DNA of 64,000 nt from contig CALYLX010000083.1 in the NCBI GenBank assembly GCA_944990035.1, positions 496,001 through 560,000 on the forward strand, written 5' to 3'. The stretch comes from Clitopilus passeckerianus. Lineage: Eukaryota > Basidiomycota > Agaricomycetes > Agaricales > Entolomataceae. The translations under genes were made by a program, and so were the position numbers. The notes below the pieces were generated by a model. That model saw only the letters and a program-made list of their open reading frames with translations, was not told the DNA's origin and did not search any database. This document shows positions 44,553 to 57,357 of this stretch, piece after piece; positions within the stretch are counted from its first letter, which is position 1; every line of letters starts with the position of its first letter.

Positions 44553-46655
44553 TCAAAAATGCCAGTGCCTCGTGACTTCGTCGACCTCCTTCCAATTGAC
44601 CACCAGGACTCGGTTGATACTTCCTATTCCAGGCTCCGGAGTATCATGCGCGTGATCATGTTGGCCGCCTGCCGTCAATCCATGGCTTCTAGGTCCCTCA
44701 TGAGGCATGTGGTAAAGCCCATCGTCACCAACAGATTCCATAATGTCGACGGCACTCCGCCTATCCGCGGGTGCGAAGGGTTGATTCCTGTCGATCTTAA
44801 GGTCAAACAGCGCTACAGAGAGTCAAGAGGAGATAATGTACCAGGGGCTGAAGATAACGGATGACGGATCGGGATTGGTGAACTGTGGTCCAGATTAGAC
44901 GAGATGATCCTTGAAATGGGGAAGCACATACGGCCGTGATCTCGTGAAGCTCTCTTTGGATGCTGAGGCAGAAGGCATCGAGGTCCAAATCATTGAGATC
45001 GTAGTTGAAGGGGTTTTCGCTATAAAACAGGTCCTTAGTAATCTATAAAGTTGTAGGGAGAGCCGCGTCGTACATTTCTTGGCCGATCTCCAAGAATCCG
45101 ACCAGCAGGAAGGAGGTAAAAGCCGTGGCTGGAATTGTATACCAACCGAAAGCGTCGAAGATTTGAAACTAGAAATTCGTTAGTCTCACGTCGCAACCAG
45201 AAGCCACGAGCTCCCTTACAGGAAAGAAGGACAGATATATCCACAGCGTCATACGGAGGTGCGCCTGGTATGCGAATGGGAGTGGGGTGTTCCGAATGCG
45301 GTCAAGGTTGGAGAGGGTATCCTGAAGGAACGTCATATTATTTACCAGTCCAGTCGCAATCGCAGACTGGACGAGGCCTTTATTCATTAGATCTGGGAGA
45401 GATGATCAATTAATGTCGGCACTCGCAGTGGTTGACTGATGCTTACGAGCAGAATAACTTGACAGGACGAGGAGAATCTCTAACGGGACGTTGCTCTCGA
45501 CGGCATCCAGCTTCTTCCTCCTTCTGTGCTTTTCCAGCGACTCTGGCGCTATGTTTCTTCCAAATAAATTGCGGGCAATATATCGAAACAACCGAAGTAG
45601 AGGGATGAAATCATAGATCGTCTCCTTTGGAGGACTGCGAGCGTGCCTCAGCTCTCGGTCACTCTCAACGTGAGGCAGGGCTTGTTCGGGATCAAAGGCT
45701 TTCCTCCTAGTTCCCGATCGGTAAATTCTCTTTTCATCGTCAGGGAATAAGGTGGTTCCGCGTGAGGGCGTTGGGTCGGAGTTGGCACGATGAACGGGAT
45801 GTCCAAAGTCATCAGCTGCCGCACGAGGGTTCCGATTGGCTGGCATATACTCCTTGGTGCCAGACTTTTTGAGGTCGGAAGCATGATGTTCGTGGCATGC
45901 GGCCCAGAGAGGGAGCATATCTGAATCATGATGACCGATGCTGCATGCATGCCGGGGAAGGAAGGAGATTAGGGGATAGAGATCTCGGTAGTAAACACCA
46001 GGCTCGCCACGCAGAAAATGTTTGACGGATACGGAAAATGCTTGAATCTAGCAAGAAATCGGGCGTTAGATTACTCTGTCTCAAGAAAAAACGATGATCC
46101 ATTACCAGATTAATCATTGTCTTTTTCTCGATCATTGCTTCAAGGGTCTTGATGTTCTCGTTTCTCTCTCCCTCACGCTCATTAGGGACGTGAAGCCAGA
46201 TCTAGAAAGGTCTGGTCAAGAAGGTGCTAGAACTGTCTGAAGGTCGACAAACCATTTGAGCCAAGTTCCTCGAACCAATTTGGATATTGGTCCACAGTCT
46301 CTTGCCATCTTGATATCTATGAGTTTGGTTGCTTTAGCCGTGTATCGCGAATATCCAGATACCGCAAGCTTACCCTTGGTAGGCTGATGATGTCCTAAAT
46401 GAAATGACCAGGCCAAGGACTGTACCGAGGACTGTCAAGAGTTGATTGGAAATCGAGAGGTCGTGGTCCGTGAGTTTGGAAACCGATGCTACCACTGCGT
46501 ATTACCTGGTCAGCTCGGGAACCTTGATAGAGGTTAGACATACTCGTGGAAACGAGCGTGAAAAACAGCACTTCAGGCCAGATGTCGTCGACGACGGTGG
46601 CCTTCAGTGTCTTAATCGTCCATTTCTTTTGAAACAATGGGTTATCTGCGACCAT
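44553..46655 (-). CDS. Bestrophin-family (RFP-TM) anion channel, copy A
   Basis: Minus-strand gene of about nine exons, ATG 46655, stop 44553-44555, about 460 residues. It begins MVADNPLFQKKW, then IWPEVLFFTLV (helix 1), ISNQLLTVLGTVLGLVISFR (helix 2), the bestrophin-type YQDGKRLW..GSRNLAQM stretch, KHFLRGEPGVYY, LPRHA, a long polar insert, then helices within AYQAHLRMTLWIYLSFFP and TAFTSFLLVGFLEIGQE, ENPFNYDLNDLDLD and a C-terminal tail. The GQEMENPF and DLDLD marks are those of fungal bestrophin-like channels of the plasma membrane or vacuole, which pass chloride or bicarbonate. All joints checked keep frame, including the one near 44800-44855. Confidence 0.87.
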
Positions 46656-47756
46656 CCTTGGGTTTCAAGGAAGCAAAAGCAGAGTCAGAGTAGGTCGAAA
46701 CTGAGGTCGTTCTGGGCGTAAGTGGCGGGAGCAAGTGGCCTGCCGCCTTTATCTGTCTCGGACGCAGAGCGAATAGCGAGACAGGTTGGTGGCTGGAAAG
46801 CGTCTGACGAGTTCTTTCCAGCCGAAGCTCAGATAAATGAGACGGAAGCGAGGCAATGCACGAGCCAAGGCCCTTGAAAACATGAGGCGGATTGGATCGT
46901 GGCGGTTTCTAACATCGGCCTTCACACAAATCATTCGAGTTTCAAATGGCTGTCACCTCCAGCGCTATGAATGCCAAGATGGCGATCGTCCTATGCCTTT
47001 CAGTTCAAGGTCAAGGCAAATGTGACTTTGAAGTTCCGATTCTCTTGCATGAAGGTGATAATCTCAGATACCACAGAGCCCGAATCCTGGGGAGCCGGTG
47101 TATCGCAAGTTCGGTTGCGCACTTGCTTGGCACCCAATTCGCGCCTTCCATATACTGAGTCCCTGAGGTTCGAGGAAGCCAGAGTTTAGGCTCAATTTTG
47201 CAGTTTCAAGTGAGATTTGCGACGGTGGCCGTTGGGAGGAAGATATGAGGGATCATGTGACCGCGAAGTAGAAATATTTCAAAATGCTTTCTTTTCTGAG
47301 AAGACGCCGAGTCCAAAGGAAAAAAAGCCACGAGGTCTCAACAAGCTCGGTCAATCGGACAATATGAATAGCGAAGCATTTAGATTAGAACGTGCACCAG
47401 CACAGTCGATGCTTCTGCCTATTTATGAGGCAGGACTATTATGATGTAACGACAGTGTACTTTTAGCAAACCGGAGAAAACCCAACATTCGACAAAGCTA
47501 GGACCGCCGCCAACGTGGTCCAAGCAAACGCCAACCAAGAAGAAAACCCAAAAGAATACAGCCCTCGCCACAACCCGAATAACAATAATTAAAAGAATGA
47601 GATGTGATGTATATCAGAAATAATATGTACTCGTGAAAGGTCATGAGATGATAGGAAGATGAGCAGAAGTCCATAGGAAATCAATCCCTAATAATGCAAT
47701 GCGGTTTGAGTGAATCGTTATCAATGACTTGATACCGTTTTGATGCTTCTAGGTGT
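46656..47756. other. Intergenic between bestrophin copies
   Basis: About 1.1 kb with the promoter of copy A and the 3' flank of copy B. Short open frames on both strands show no family resemblance. An A-rich stretch near 47470-47600 has no evident structure. Confidence 0.35.
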
Positions 47757-49840
47757 TCAGAAGTGCCTCGTCACGTCGTCGATCTCTTTCCAGTTGGACA
47801 CCAAGAGCCTCTTGATGCTTCCCATTCCAGCCTCTGGAGTATCCTGGGCACGAGCATGATGCCCGGCTGCGGTCAATCCGTGGCTGCTACCACCCTCCTG
47901 AGGCATGCTGTAGAGCCCATGATTTCCAACCGACTTCATGATGTCGACCACGTTTCGCCTATCGGTAGGTGCGAAAGGTTGGTTCCAGGGGCTGAAGATG
48001 AAGGATGAAGGATCCGGGTTGACAAACTATAGCGGACTTAGACGAAGGACCCCATAAGAGCTGAAAACAACTTACGGCAGTGATTTCGTGGAGCTCTCTC
48101 TGAATACCAAGGCAGAATCCATCAAGGTCCAAGTCATTCAAGTCATAGTTGAAGGGGTTCTCACTGCGAGTGATGGTCAGCTAGCAGGAGAATTAGAATA
48201 GACGCTGGACGTACATTTCTTGACCAATTTCCAAGAATCCAAGCAGGAGGAAAGACGCAAATGCAGTACCCGGAATGGTGAACCAATGGAAGGTGGCGTA
48301 GATTTGGAACTGGTGATTGTATAAGCAAATCTCCACGAGCATAGATATCAGGAAATAGACATACGGGAAGGAAGAGCAGGTAGAGCCAGAGAGAGATACG
48401 GAGGTGAGCCTGGTAGGCAAATGGCAGTGGGGTATTACGGATACGCTCAAGGTTAGAGAGTGTGTCCTGGAACAGCGTAATGTTGTTCGTGATACCAGTT
48501 GCAATGGCAGGTTGAACGAGGCCGTTGCGCATCAAATCTTGATAGAAACAGAAATGAGTAATCGTCGGCTTTGGTGTAATGGAATTCCTTACGAGCAGTG
48601 TAGCTTGAAAGGACCAGAATGATTTCCAGAGGCACGTTGCTCTCGACGGTATCCAACTTCTTCCTTCGCCTTCTTTCTTCCATTTCCCTCTCAGCGATGT
48701 TCTTCTTGGCAACAACTCGGACCACCCATCGAAAGAACCTGAACAACGGGATGAAATCGTAGATAGAGGACTTCGGTGGGTTACGCGCAGGTCTCAGAGG
48801 ACGGGCACTCTCCACATCAGGAAGTACCTGCTCAGGATCAAATGTGTTCCTCCTGGATCCAGCAAGAGTGGGAGTAGTCGACTTTGACATGGACTTGACG
48901 GTCGCAAACTTCTCCTCATCCGACCAAAGAGTCGTGCCACGTGAGTGTGTGGGGTCGGAGGTGGTGCGCTGGAGAGGGTGACTCTTGTCGTCAGCTGCTG
49001 CGCGTGGGTTCTTGTTTGCTGGCATGTACTCGTCTGTACCGGCGATCTTGGAGCCGGGTGCGTTGGGATCGTGGCAAGCAGCCCACAGAGGGAGCATGTC
49101 AGAGTCGTGGTGGCCGATGTTGGATGCGTAACGTGGAAGGAAGGAAATGAGGGGGTAAAGGTCCTGGTAGTAGACGCCAGGTTCCCCGCGGAGGAAATGC
49201 TTGACGGATACTGCGAATGCTTGAATCTGGTGGATGGAGGCGGTGAGCTTTTGGGAGTACGGTCATAAAAATAGCGTATCCTTACCAAGTTGATCATGGT
49301 CTTCTTCTCAACGATGCCCTCGAGAGTTCGAATGGTCTCAGGCCCATCTCCCTTGCGTTCATGTGGGACATGGATCCAAATCTAGCGAATTATGAGTCAG
49401 AACATGACCAGACCTTAAATTACACCGTTTACCATCTGAGCCAAATTTCTTGCGCCGACGATGATATTGGACCACATCTTCCTACCATCCTGGTATCTGT
49501 GATGTCGGCTCTCGTTAGATACATTATTTCATGGGCGCTTTTGTTGACACTAACCTTTCATATGCCGAGGACGTTCTAAACGAAATGACCAGACCGAGGA
49601 CTGTACCAAGAACGGTCAAAAGCTGATTTGAAAGTGAGAGGTCGTGTGGCGTGAGCTCAGAGATAGCGGCCACCACTGTCAACGTCGCCTGGTCAGCTAG
49701 GGTGCATTGTGGCGCAAAATGAACGTACTCGTGGCAATGAGCGTGAAGAATAGGACTTCAGGCCAAATATCATTGATAACGGTGGCATTAAATTTCTTCA
49801 ATGTCCACCTTCCTTGGAAGAGTGGGTTATGTGCGACCAT
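47757..49840 (-). CDS. Bestrophin-family (RFP-TM) anion channel, copy B
   Basis: Tandem paralogue of copy A in the same orientation, ATG 49840, stop 47757-47759, about 480 residues. MVAHNPLFQGRW, IWPEVLFFTLIA, helix 2, the KHFLRGEPGVYY and LPRYA blocks, IYDFIPLFRFFRWV, AYQAHLRISLWLYLLFLP, FLLLGFLEIGQEM, ENPFNYDLNDLDLDGFC and the same tail (SNWKEIDDVTRHF) line up with copy A. The polar insert between helices is longer than in A and carries extra Ser/Thr, possible phosphorylation sites. Introns are at corresponding places. Frame is open throughout the parts checked. Confidence 0.87.
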
Positions 49841-51867
49841 GGTGACGCCTCGAGGACTCTAGCAGCGAATGTGGTGTGAACTGGCGGGTTTCGACCAAAG
49901 TTCCCCTGGGAAAAGGCCAATGGTAAAGAGTGAGTGAGTGAAGTTGGGAAGAAAAAGAATGTCAATGGGGATTCGAGGGTATGTTTTTATTGAAGGCAGC
50001 CTGTTTTTGCCGGATCAAGGTAACCACACACTGTCCTTGTTACGGAGGTGATTCTCAATGGGAATATCACCACGTTTTCGGTGGCTGGGCACAAATGCCA
50101 AGATCGTCGAGTTTTGGGTTTTATCGCTCATCTAGGGTCCCAAATGAGGTTCTATGAAGGCACAAGGTCTTCCAACAGCTTGCAACTTGCGCTATAAATA
50201 TACCCCAAAGCGTTCAAACGAAATCTGAAGAAAAAGGCTGCCAAAGAGATGGCGCATGAGGGACTTTCGCTGAGAAGCCAGTCCTGGTGGTACAGGTTTC
50301 CTGATCTTCACAACAAACGTCAACAAATCTCCAAAACAACATTCATGCTCCAAACGTTCTAGGGACCAACAAGGGATGATCGCGCCCACCAATGGCCTAC
50401 AAGCGTGCAAGGTGGTGGCTGTTCATGAAACACCTTTCGAATGATATTTCAGGCTGCACCCTTACCTGTACTGTACTAGCTTTCACCCAATCTTTTATTC
50501 TGAAGGTCCACAACGTGTTGCGGCGTTCAAAACCCCAGGTCGATCTTGCTCTGGTGACTCGGTGAAATCTTCCCTGATTACTGATATGATTGACAAGTGG
50601 GGCGGACAAAAGGCACCTCCGTGAAGCAAGTTGGGCACGTTGGAATTCACATTGACATCGGTGGGACAGACTTCCTATATATCCAGCACCCACAATTCGG
50701 CGTCGTTTGTGCTGAGATGCCATCGCAGCATGCAGGTACTTACCGTAGTGTGCCCATTCACCCCGCTCTCTACTCTTGGCTTCAGTAAAAAAAAATGGTG
50801 AAAACATGAGGTAAAAATCTTCTGAACACTTCGTCAGCTCGCACGAGCGCTTTTTCTTTGATTGGCGGTCAATCACGGTGAGAATCAGAGGGAATCAAAT
50901 GACAACAGTGCAACCACGGCCATGGTGACCGTGAAATGCCCCCGTTACCATGTCGTCGACAAAGTCTTCACGTGGACAGGCCGCTCTACCTGCGAAGTTG
51001 GCAATTCGGCGAGAGGCTGAACTTTCCCAAGAAAACGGGCAGTAAATCCCGTAGCTTGCCTCTGTAGGGGTGGCGCAAATCGGCGAGCAACGGTACAACC
51101 TAACCTACTCTCGAAGGGCTTTGTAGAATTAGATTGCATTCTAGTAAATATGGTGTATAGCATTCTCAGGGCGTGTCGTATTCAGTCCATGTCGTAATTT
51201 CTTTCAAGTTGGCCCTGGAGGCTGGGAAACATTCCCTCGGAGGCTCAGAGTCAGGACTCGTGCGACCGGAGCTCCGGAATGGAATTCACACTCAGCACTC
51301 ATGGCGGGCAATAAGTCTGGAGACGTCTACGAGAATGAGTTATAGTGCTTCGAAGTTTGAACGTAGGTAGCTCCGAATCCCGACATGTTCTTCCGTGATC
51401 ATGATCAAATCCGCATGACGACAGTGTGCCAAAGTGAGAGGCATCCAAATCTGTGACTACCACTTGTTACCTGGAGGATATCCATTCATGACTAGCCCTA
51501 AGGCTCGGTGTATCTATCTGTGCAAAATCCAATGGTTCGTTGTCCTGGTCTTGGATGCAATGGTTCCCCGGGCCCTCCGAGTCGAACGCTCAGGCTTTGC
51601 TTGATGCTTTCATCCCTCACTCAATCACGGCGCCAAAGAACGGTTCTGGAATGCGAAGCAGACATTGATTCCCAGCTACACCCGCCTCTTTGATCATTGG
51701 TGACGTTTTCCTTCCTTTTGCCTGGACAGACTCCCCCTTGAGAAGCTTGATGCCCCGCGGCTTGCCCGTATTCAAGAATTCATTTCAGGTTGCTTACGAG
51801 AGTTGTTGCGAACCTGGACTACTTATTCGGCTCAAATTGAATTCTGTTGAGAGCCTCCTTACCTCTC
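49841..51867. other. Long intergenic, bestrophin B to GMC oxidase
   Basis: About 2 kb with no supported gene. A 159-codon minus-strand frame at 50397-50876 has a Cys/Arg-rich, unstructured translation and no recognisable domain. No repeats were seen by eye. Confidence 0.4.
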
Positions 51868-54203
51868 ATGGCTGCCGCGAAATGGGCTCAGAAATGTATC
51901 CTCCTTTCCATCGTTGCAGCCACCTATACCAGAGCTGCAATATATGAGGCTGTCGAGCATTTATCAAGCCTTGAGTATGATTTCATCGTAGTTGGAGGTG
52001 AATGCTCTCCATAGACTACTCTCAGAAGGGCTATCGAGCTGATGGATGCACCGTCCCAGGTGGTACTGCAGGAAACGTTATCGCGAACAGGCTCACGGAA
52101 GATCCTTCTACTTCTGTTCTAGTACTTGAGGCTGGAGGATCGTGCGTTTCTTCCTTGTCTAGTTTTGTTTCTACTCATCGGCGGTCTTAGGCATGAGAAT
52201 GTTCTGAACTCGATGGTCCCACTTTACTGTCCCCGCCTTTCGCCACGAACTCCCTGGGATTGGAATTCTACAACTGTTCCACAAGCTCATGCCAATAATC
52301 GGACGATTGGATATCCTCGTGGATTCATCCTGGGAGGTAGTAGCTCTATAAGTACGATTCTTAACTCTTGCGTGTCTGCCGAAGTGCTCATCATTCCGCA
52401 GACTGGATGGTCTATACTCGAGGTTCTGCTGATGACTGGAATCGCTATGCTGCCTTGACTGGTGACGAGGGCTGGGCATGGGACAACATGCAACCATATT
52501 TCAGAAAGGTTCGCTCCTTTGAACTCATCATCAACGATGGATGGCTGAACCTGACGCTTTTATGTATTAGAACGAACGATTTGTCCTACCTGTTGCTAGT
52601 GATGATCGTAATATGAGTGCCGCATTCGACCCTTCTATACATAGCTTCATAGGAATGAACTACGTCAGCTTGCCCTACCCCATGGCAATTGACTCGAGGG
52701 CCGTCGAAACCACCCAACAGCTTCCTGACGAGTTCCGTTACAATACGGACTACAATAGTGGTGTCCAGTATGGAATGGGTGTGTTCTTTCATTGACGGGA
52801 ATTGCCTTGTCTGACGTAGCGGTAACTATCAGGTTGGTCGCAATTTACGATCGGAGGCGGAAAAAGAAGTAGCTCTGCGACCTCGTACCTCGGACCACAA
52901 TACCTGAATCGTCGCCCCAACTTGAACGTGCTACTTCATGCCCAAGTTGCCCGTGTCATACAGACAGGGACTTATCAAGGGCAGCCCGTGATCCGACAGG
53001 TCGAGTTCAAGGATGGTGCCACCGGCAAGTCGTCTCTTCCCAGGCTTGTGGCCAAATACTTATTTCTCTTGGTTCTAGGTGAGCTCATTAAGGTCACCGC
53101 GAAAAAGGAGATCATTCTCTCCGCGGGTGCTCTTGGATCGCCCCACATCCTCCTGAACTCTGGTATTGGCGATTCAGCCGAGCTCTCGTCACTCGGTATT
53201 GAACCCTTAGTGGATCTGCCCTCCGTCGGTCGCAACCTTTCCGACCATAGCATGGTACGAAACTTCTGGCCCGCCAATTCCACGTCGACTTTCGAACACT
53301 TCACTCGCAACGCTACACTTCAAGAGGAAGCCCTGGACGAATGGACAAAGCACAAGACTGGACTGTTGACTGCCGGTGTTTCCAGCCACCTTGGTTGGAT
53401 CCGAGTTCCTGAGGAGTCTAAAGTCTTCAATACTGCTCCTGACTACGCCGCGGGCCCTAATACAGGGCACTTTGAGCTTCTTGTCACTGTAAGTTGGAAT
53501 TTTTTTGGTTGGATTATCAGGCCTGGTTGCTAACCTTTGAATGACTGCAGAATGGAAACCCTGAATGGCCACCGCGTCTCGGATCTGAAAACCTTACCAC
53601 CTTGGGGATTTATACAGCTGTCCTTAATCCTGCCTCTCGTAAGCATACACGATCGCAGATTATTTTTGTTCCTACTCAGCTTCTTTTTTCTCAGGTGGAA
53701 CCGTCACCATCAACTCGACAGATCCCTTTGCCACTCCACTCATCGACCCAAACTACCTCGCAGCAGAACCCGACATCGTAGTCATGCGTGAGGCCATTCG
53801 GAGTGCTCGGAGGTTCGCTGCTGCTCCTGCTTGGAAGGATTACATCGTTGGTCCACCCCTCGTTCAAGCGGAGACGGATGAAGAGCTCAATGAGTACATT
53901 CGCGAGAACGTCGTGTCCGTGCTACATGCTTCTGGAACAGCCGCCATGTCACCAAAGGGAGCCAAGTGGGGAGCTGTCGACCCCGACCTCAAGGTGAAGG
54001 GTGTTGTGGGCTTACGCGTTGTGGATGTTTCAGTTCTGGTATGATTATGTGCACTTGGAATCGTGAACATATATCTGAAATATTTCATCCAGCCTCTGAT
54101 CCCGGCGGGGCATACGCAAGCGCCTACATATGCTATGGCAGAGCGAGCGGCGGATTTGATTAAGCAGTCGTGGTCAGACACATTCCGGGTGCAACAGGCA
54201 TGA
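51868..54203 (+). CDS. Secreted GMC-family flavin oxidoreductase
   Basis: About 600 residues in some ten exons from ATG 51868 to TGA 54201-54203. A signal peptide (MAAAKWAQKCILLSIVAATY) precedes the ADP-binding fold YDFIVVGGGTAGNVIANRL, split by the first intron, and LVLEAGG. GMC signature 1 is RGFILGGSSSINWMVYTRGS, in frame when the acceptor TTCCGCAG is used; signature 2 is SAGALGSPHILLNSGIG. Near the C-terminus VLHASGTAAMS holds one catalytic His and PAGHTQAPTYAMAERAAD the second conserved His. The layout matches fungal aryl-alcohol or glucose-type oxidases, which make H2O2 in the secretome. One intron (53025-53078) has a GC donor and is a multiple of three. It lies next to a terpene synthase relic. 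Confidence 0.9.
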
Positions 54204-54869
54204 CCCGTCTATTACTTCGACTCAAAAATGGAGACCAGAAGGTTGCCCGATCAGTCGGCTCATGTCATCCTTGTTGATTCGATTATTTTTGATGCATTGC
54301 ACCTCCGTTCATCAGTTTCTTCGGGTATTACTTGTTTCCCAGGGGCAATCCAAGTACGAAAACATTACTCTACGGTACTGCTGAGATTTTTCTCAAAGTT
54401 TCCTTCACGGGTCCCGGGCTCCTCTCGAACGCATTGCTTCCGTTTTTAATGTTGGCCGTTTCTGACAGCGCAAACGATCAATCGATGATCGGCTCAGTCC
54501 AAAATCTCTCCCTCGCCTTACGAGAAGAGGCATCTGCTTGGCTAAAGTAGCACTACGTTGCCGCCGTTGCGAAATCCTCCTTATCTACCGTCAGCGGCGA
54601 ACTGTAGATAGGCGAAAACTTTCGACAACTGATGTTCACTCCACTTTCGAGCCCCCTTTATCGCAATACACTATACCACACCTCACAAGGGCATGCGAGT
54701 GAGCTGAGCTCATACCTTGAAGTAGATTGATTTTCAGTCATGTCATGGGTGGGACGAGATCGTCAAAGTGCTGTTTGAGGTGCACCGGAGCCTGCAGAGC
54801 TATAAATCGACACCCTGGAGTGTACAAGGCCCTATAGCATACCAGATCTAACCCACACCTCCCTACGTG
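54204..54869. promoter_or_regulatory. Intergenic with TATA box of terpene synthase gene
   Basis: No gene recognised. A TATAAAT element at 54801-54807 lies 63-69 bases before the terpene synthase ATG at 54870. Confidence 0.5.
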
Positions 54870-56216
54870 ATGGAACGTTTGCCGACAACCCTCGTCCTCC
54901 CTCGGCTTGACGACCTCTTCGTCCAGGTTCCGGACAATGGCGTGAATCACCACTACTCTGTCGCCTATCCGGCATCTCGAGCATGGATAAAACAGTACGG
55001 AGCTCAGGTCTGCCCAGGCCTTCATGAACAACTGCAATTTGGAGTTATCCACCGCATATACCTACCCCTACGCGAATGCCAAACAACTCAGAGCTACCAT
55101 GGATCTAGTAAGTTAGCAAAGATAAGATATCGAGTGAACCTGACCTTCACCTGCCAGGCCAACATTCTCTGGCTTTACGATGAGTACACCGACAGAGCGA
55201 GTGGTGGCCGGGCCAAGCAAATGGCCTCCATTGTCCATCAGGCGCTCAAGGGACAGCATGTCGCTGCCCATTCATGGGTCGGTCGTATGATGCAAGAATG
55301 AGCGTACTTCCAAATGTCTAAGAGTGGACGCTCACATGAATTTCCTAGCTTCTATCATCGGCACATCGAGAAGGCAGGTGCAAATATCTCTCACCGCTTT
55401 GTCGAGCATTTGTGTAGTTACGCCGACCACGTTGGGGACGAAGCCTCCCTTCGCAACAGCATCAGGTTCTCAATATTCAAGAATACATCGAATTTCGTCG
55501 GGAGACGAGTGCCGTTCGATCATGCTTCTACCTAGTGGAGTACTGCCTCGGGATTGATTTACCTCAATTCGTCCACGATGATCCCATATTTACTATGAGA
55601 TACAACGCGGCGATGGGCCTGGTATTCTGGGCGAATGTGAGTCTGGCAACGGTTTTTAACTTAGCCCAGGATCTTCATTCGTACAACATGGAGCAGGCTA
55701 AATGCCATAGCGCAGCCAACGTCGTAACCGTCATCATGAAGTCTAAGAGCCTAGGCCTTCAAGCTGCAGTCGATTATCTGGCAGATACTTGCGAGGTTCC
55801 CACTGGCCAGTTCTTAGAGGCGAAGCGTCACCTCTTGAAACGTGAAGAAAGTGTCTTTTCGAAAGACGCTGTCGAAGCCTTCGATACCTACGGCGACTGG
55901 GTGTGGGGAAACGAAGAGTATGTGAGCAGTCGGGGACTGGACTGGCTGAATCACCGATTATAAGCCACATAGATCGTCCTTTGTGACCGAGCGCTACTTT
56001 GGAAAAGAGTATAAAGCAGTCAGGCAGTCCCGAATGGTCAGGATCAAGACAGGGAGACGGTATGCCTCTCAGAATTTTGATGCGTCGGATTTATGGCATA
56101 CCGATCATCAGCAAGAACTGTACTCCCGAATGTCTGCACGCGTTGCCCTGTTTTGCCTGAAGTCTGGAGAGCATGAGAGCCAAAAGTTAAAACGTGTACT
56201 GTCGTTACTGTCTTGA
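54870..56216 (+). pseudogene. Sesquiterpene synthase, frameshifted
   Basis: Matches basidiomycete class I (trichodiene/pentalenene-type) synthases. Present are the VNHHY..SRAWIKQYG start, the metal-binding DEYTD motif (Asp-rich motif variant, ~55184), the RRETSAVRSCF..VEYCLGIDLP block and the NSE triad NDLHSYNME, complete once a 33-bp intron (about 55638-55670) is removed, then GDWVWGNEE and ERYFG. Two frameshifts break it: between ~54996 and 55018 (one extra base or two lost) and between ~55450 and 55470 (one base lost). The donor after MMQ reads ATGAGC at ~55299 where GTGAGC is expected. Catalytic motifs are all kept, so loss of function is recent, or the indels are sequence errors. The C-terminal exon is joined through an AAG acceptor near 55962. 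Confidence 0.78.
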
Positions 56217-56500
56217 AGATAGAAGCGCAACACCTGGGACTAATTACAACAGTCTATAAAGTCACCAAGGTATATAGTATTGTTCGGCGACTACAGAAGA
56301 AAAGAAAAAAAAATATGGATAAATGAACAAGTCCAGTTACAGTCCAACCCATCATGGAGAATGTCATGCATGATTGTATGAAATGTCAAAGTTCCTGTCA
56401 GAGGCGAGTATCGAACCCTCGACCTCATGTTGTCACGATCAAATTCACATTCCATGACATCGATACTCTGCAAGCCAAACTTCGCCAAATATGTCGAAAT

Positions 56501-57357
56501 TTAGGCAGCAACCAAGCCGAGGAAGGCGCCGAGGCCAGCGAGGACCCAGCCAGCCTCCATGGAGAGACCGAGGGCGCCGTTCGTTTGAGTGGGCTTGGAG
56601 CCAGAGGAGGTACCGGTGCCAGAAGGCGAACCAGAGCCCGATGCGCTGCTTCCACCACCGGGGGAAGGAGAGGCTTGGGAAGGGTACGTCGAGCCCAGGG
56701 GCTTGATCTCGAATTCATCCGACGTGGCGTAGATCTGAGGAAGCGATGTCAGCCAGGGCCCTTACGCCGGAAAACAAAAGTGGTCAAAGGTTTACGGAAG
56801 TTGGGGAATGAAAAAAAAAAAAAGAAAATGATGGACGTTTTCAACTTACGTGAGTGCCGTTGAGAATGTCAGCGAGCTGAATGGTGTAGCCAGTGCCTGC
56901 GGGTTGATTTGACTGGTCTTGAGTGATTTCCTTGGAGCAATCGTAGTTTTGTACGATGGAAATAATGGGAAGAGGAGCGACGAGGACCTTAGGATCCTAA
57001 AAGAGGCGTTAGCTCGGATTTTGAGGGGCGGAATGCATAGCACAAACCTTGTTAGCGATGCTGGTTGAGGAAAATGGGTGGGTGAGTAAAGCTAAGCGTA
57101 GAAGCATCAGATACGAAACCTACATGACGGTGAACTGTTGGGGTGCGTCGGGAGCCTTGCAATCCCATTTGAGGACGTTCAAAGACTTGGCAACTAAAAT
57201 CCAAGATGCGTACGCGTCAGCTACGGTCTTTCTCCGCACGACGAAGGCATATCGACGTACCCCACCAGGTATTAGCATTGGGAGCAGTGACGCTGAAGCC
57301 TTGAGCAAGGGTTGCGAGGCTGGCGAGTGCGAAAGAGGCGGTTGCGAGGCGGACCAT
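56501..57357 (-). CDS. Kre9/Knh1-like GPI-anchored wall protein
   Basis: Minus-strand gene of about six exons, ATG 57357, stop TAA at 56501-56503, around 215 residues. A signal peptide (MVRLATASFALASLATLAQG) leads into an Ig-like domain starting FSVTAPNANTWW, the usual Kre9/Knh1-type opening, then KSLNVLKWDCKAPDAPQQF, DPKVLVAPLPIISIVQNYDC and YTIQLADILNGTH. A Ser/Gly/Thr-rich stalk follows (~56560-56690) and the end is a hydrophobic GPI-addition tail, LGLSMEAGWVLAGLGAFLGL. Family members sit on the plasma membrane or cell wall; yeast Kre9 and Knh1 are needed for beta-1,6-glucan, but small basidiomycete relatives have no tested role. Confidence 0.85.

Noticed and set aside
50397..50876. 159-codon minus-strand frame
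   Set aside because: Cys/Arg-rich translation with no domain, no start context and no splice logic; probably chance.
56395..56470. tRNA-like T-arm on the minus strand
   Set aside because: A GGTTCGA-type loop and an acceptor-like end are visible, but no matching 5' acceptor strand or D-arm can be folded. At most it is a tRNA relic.
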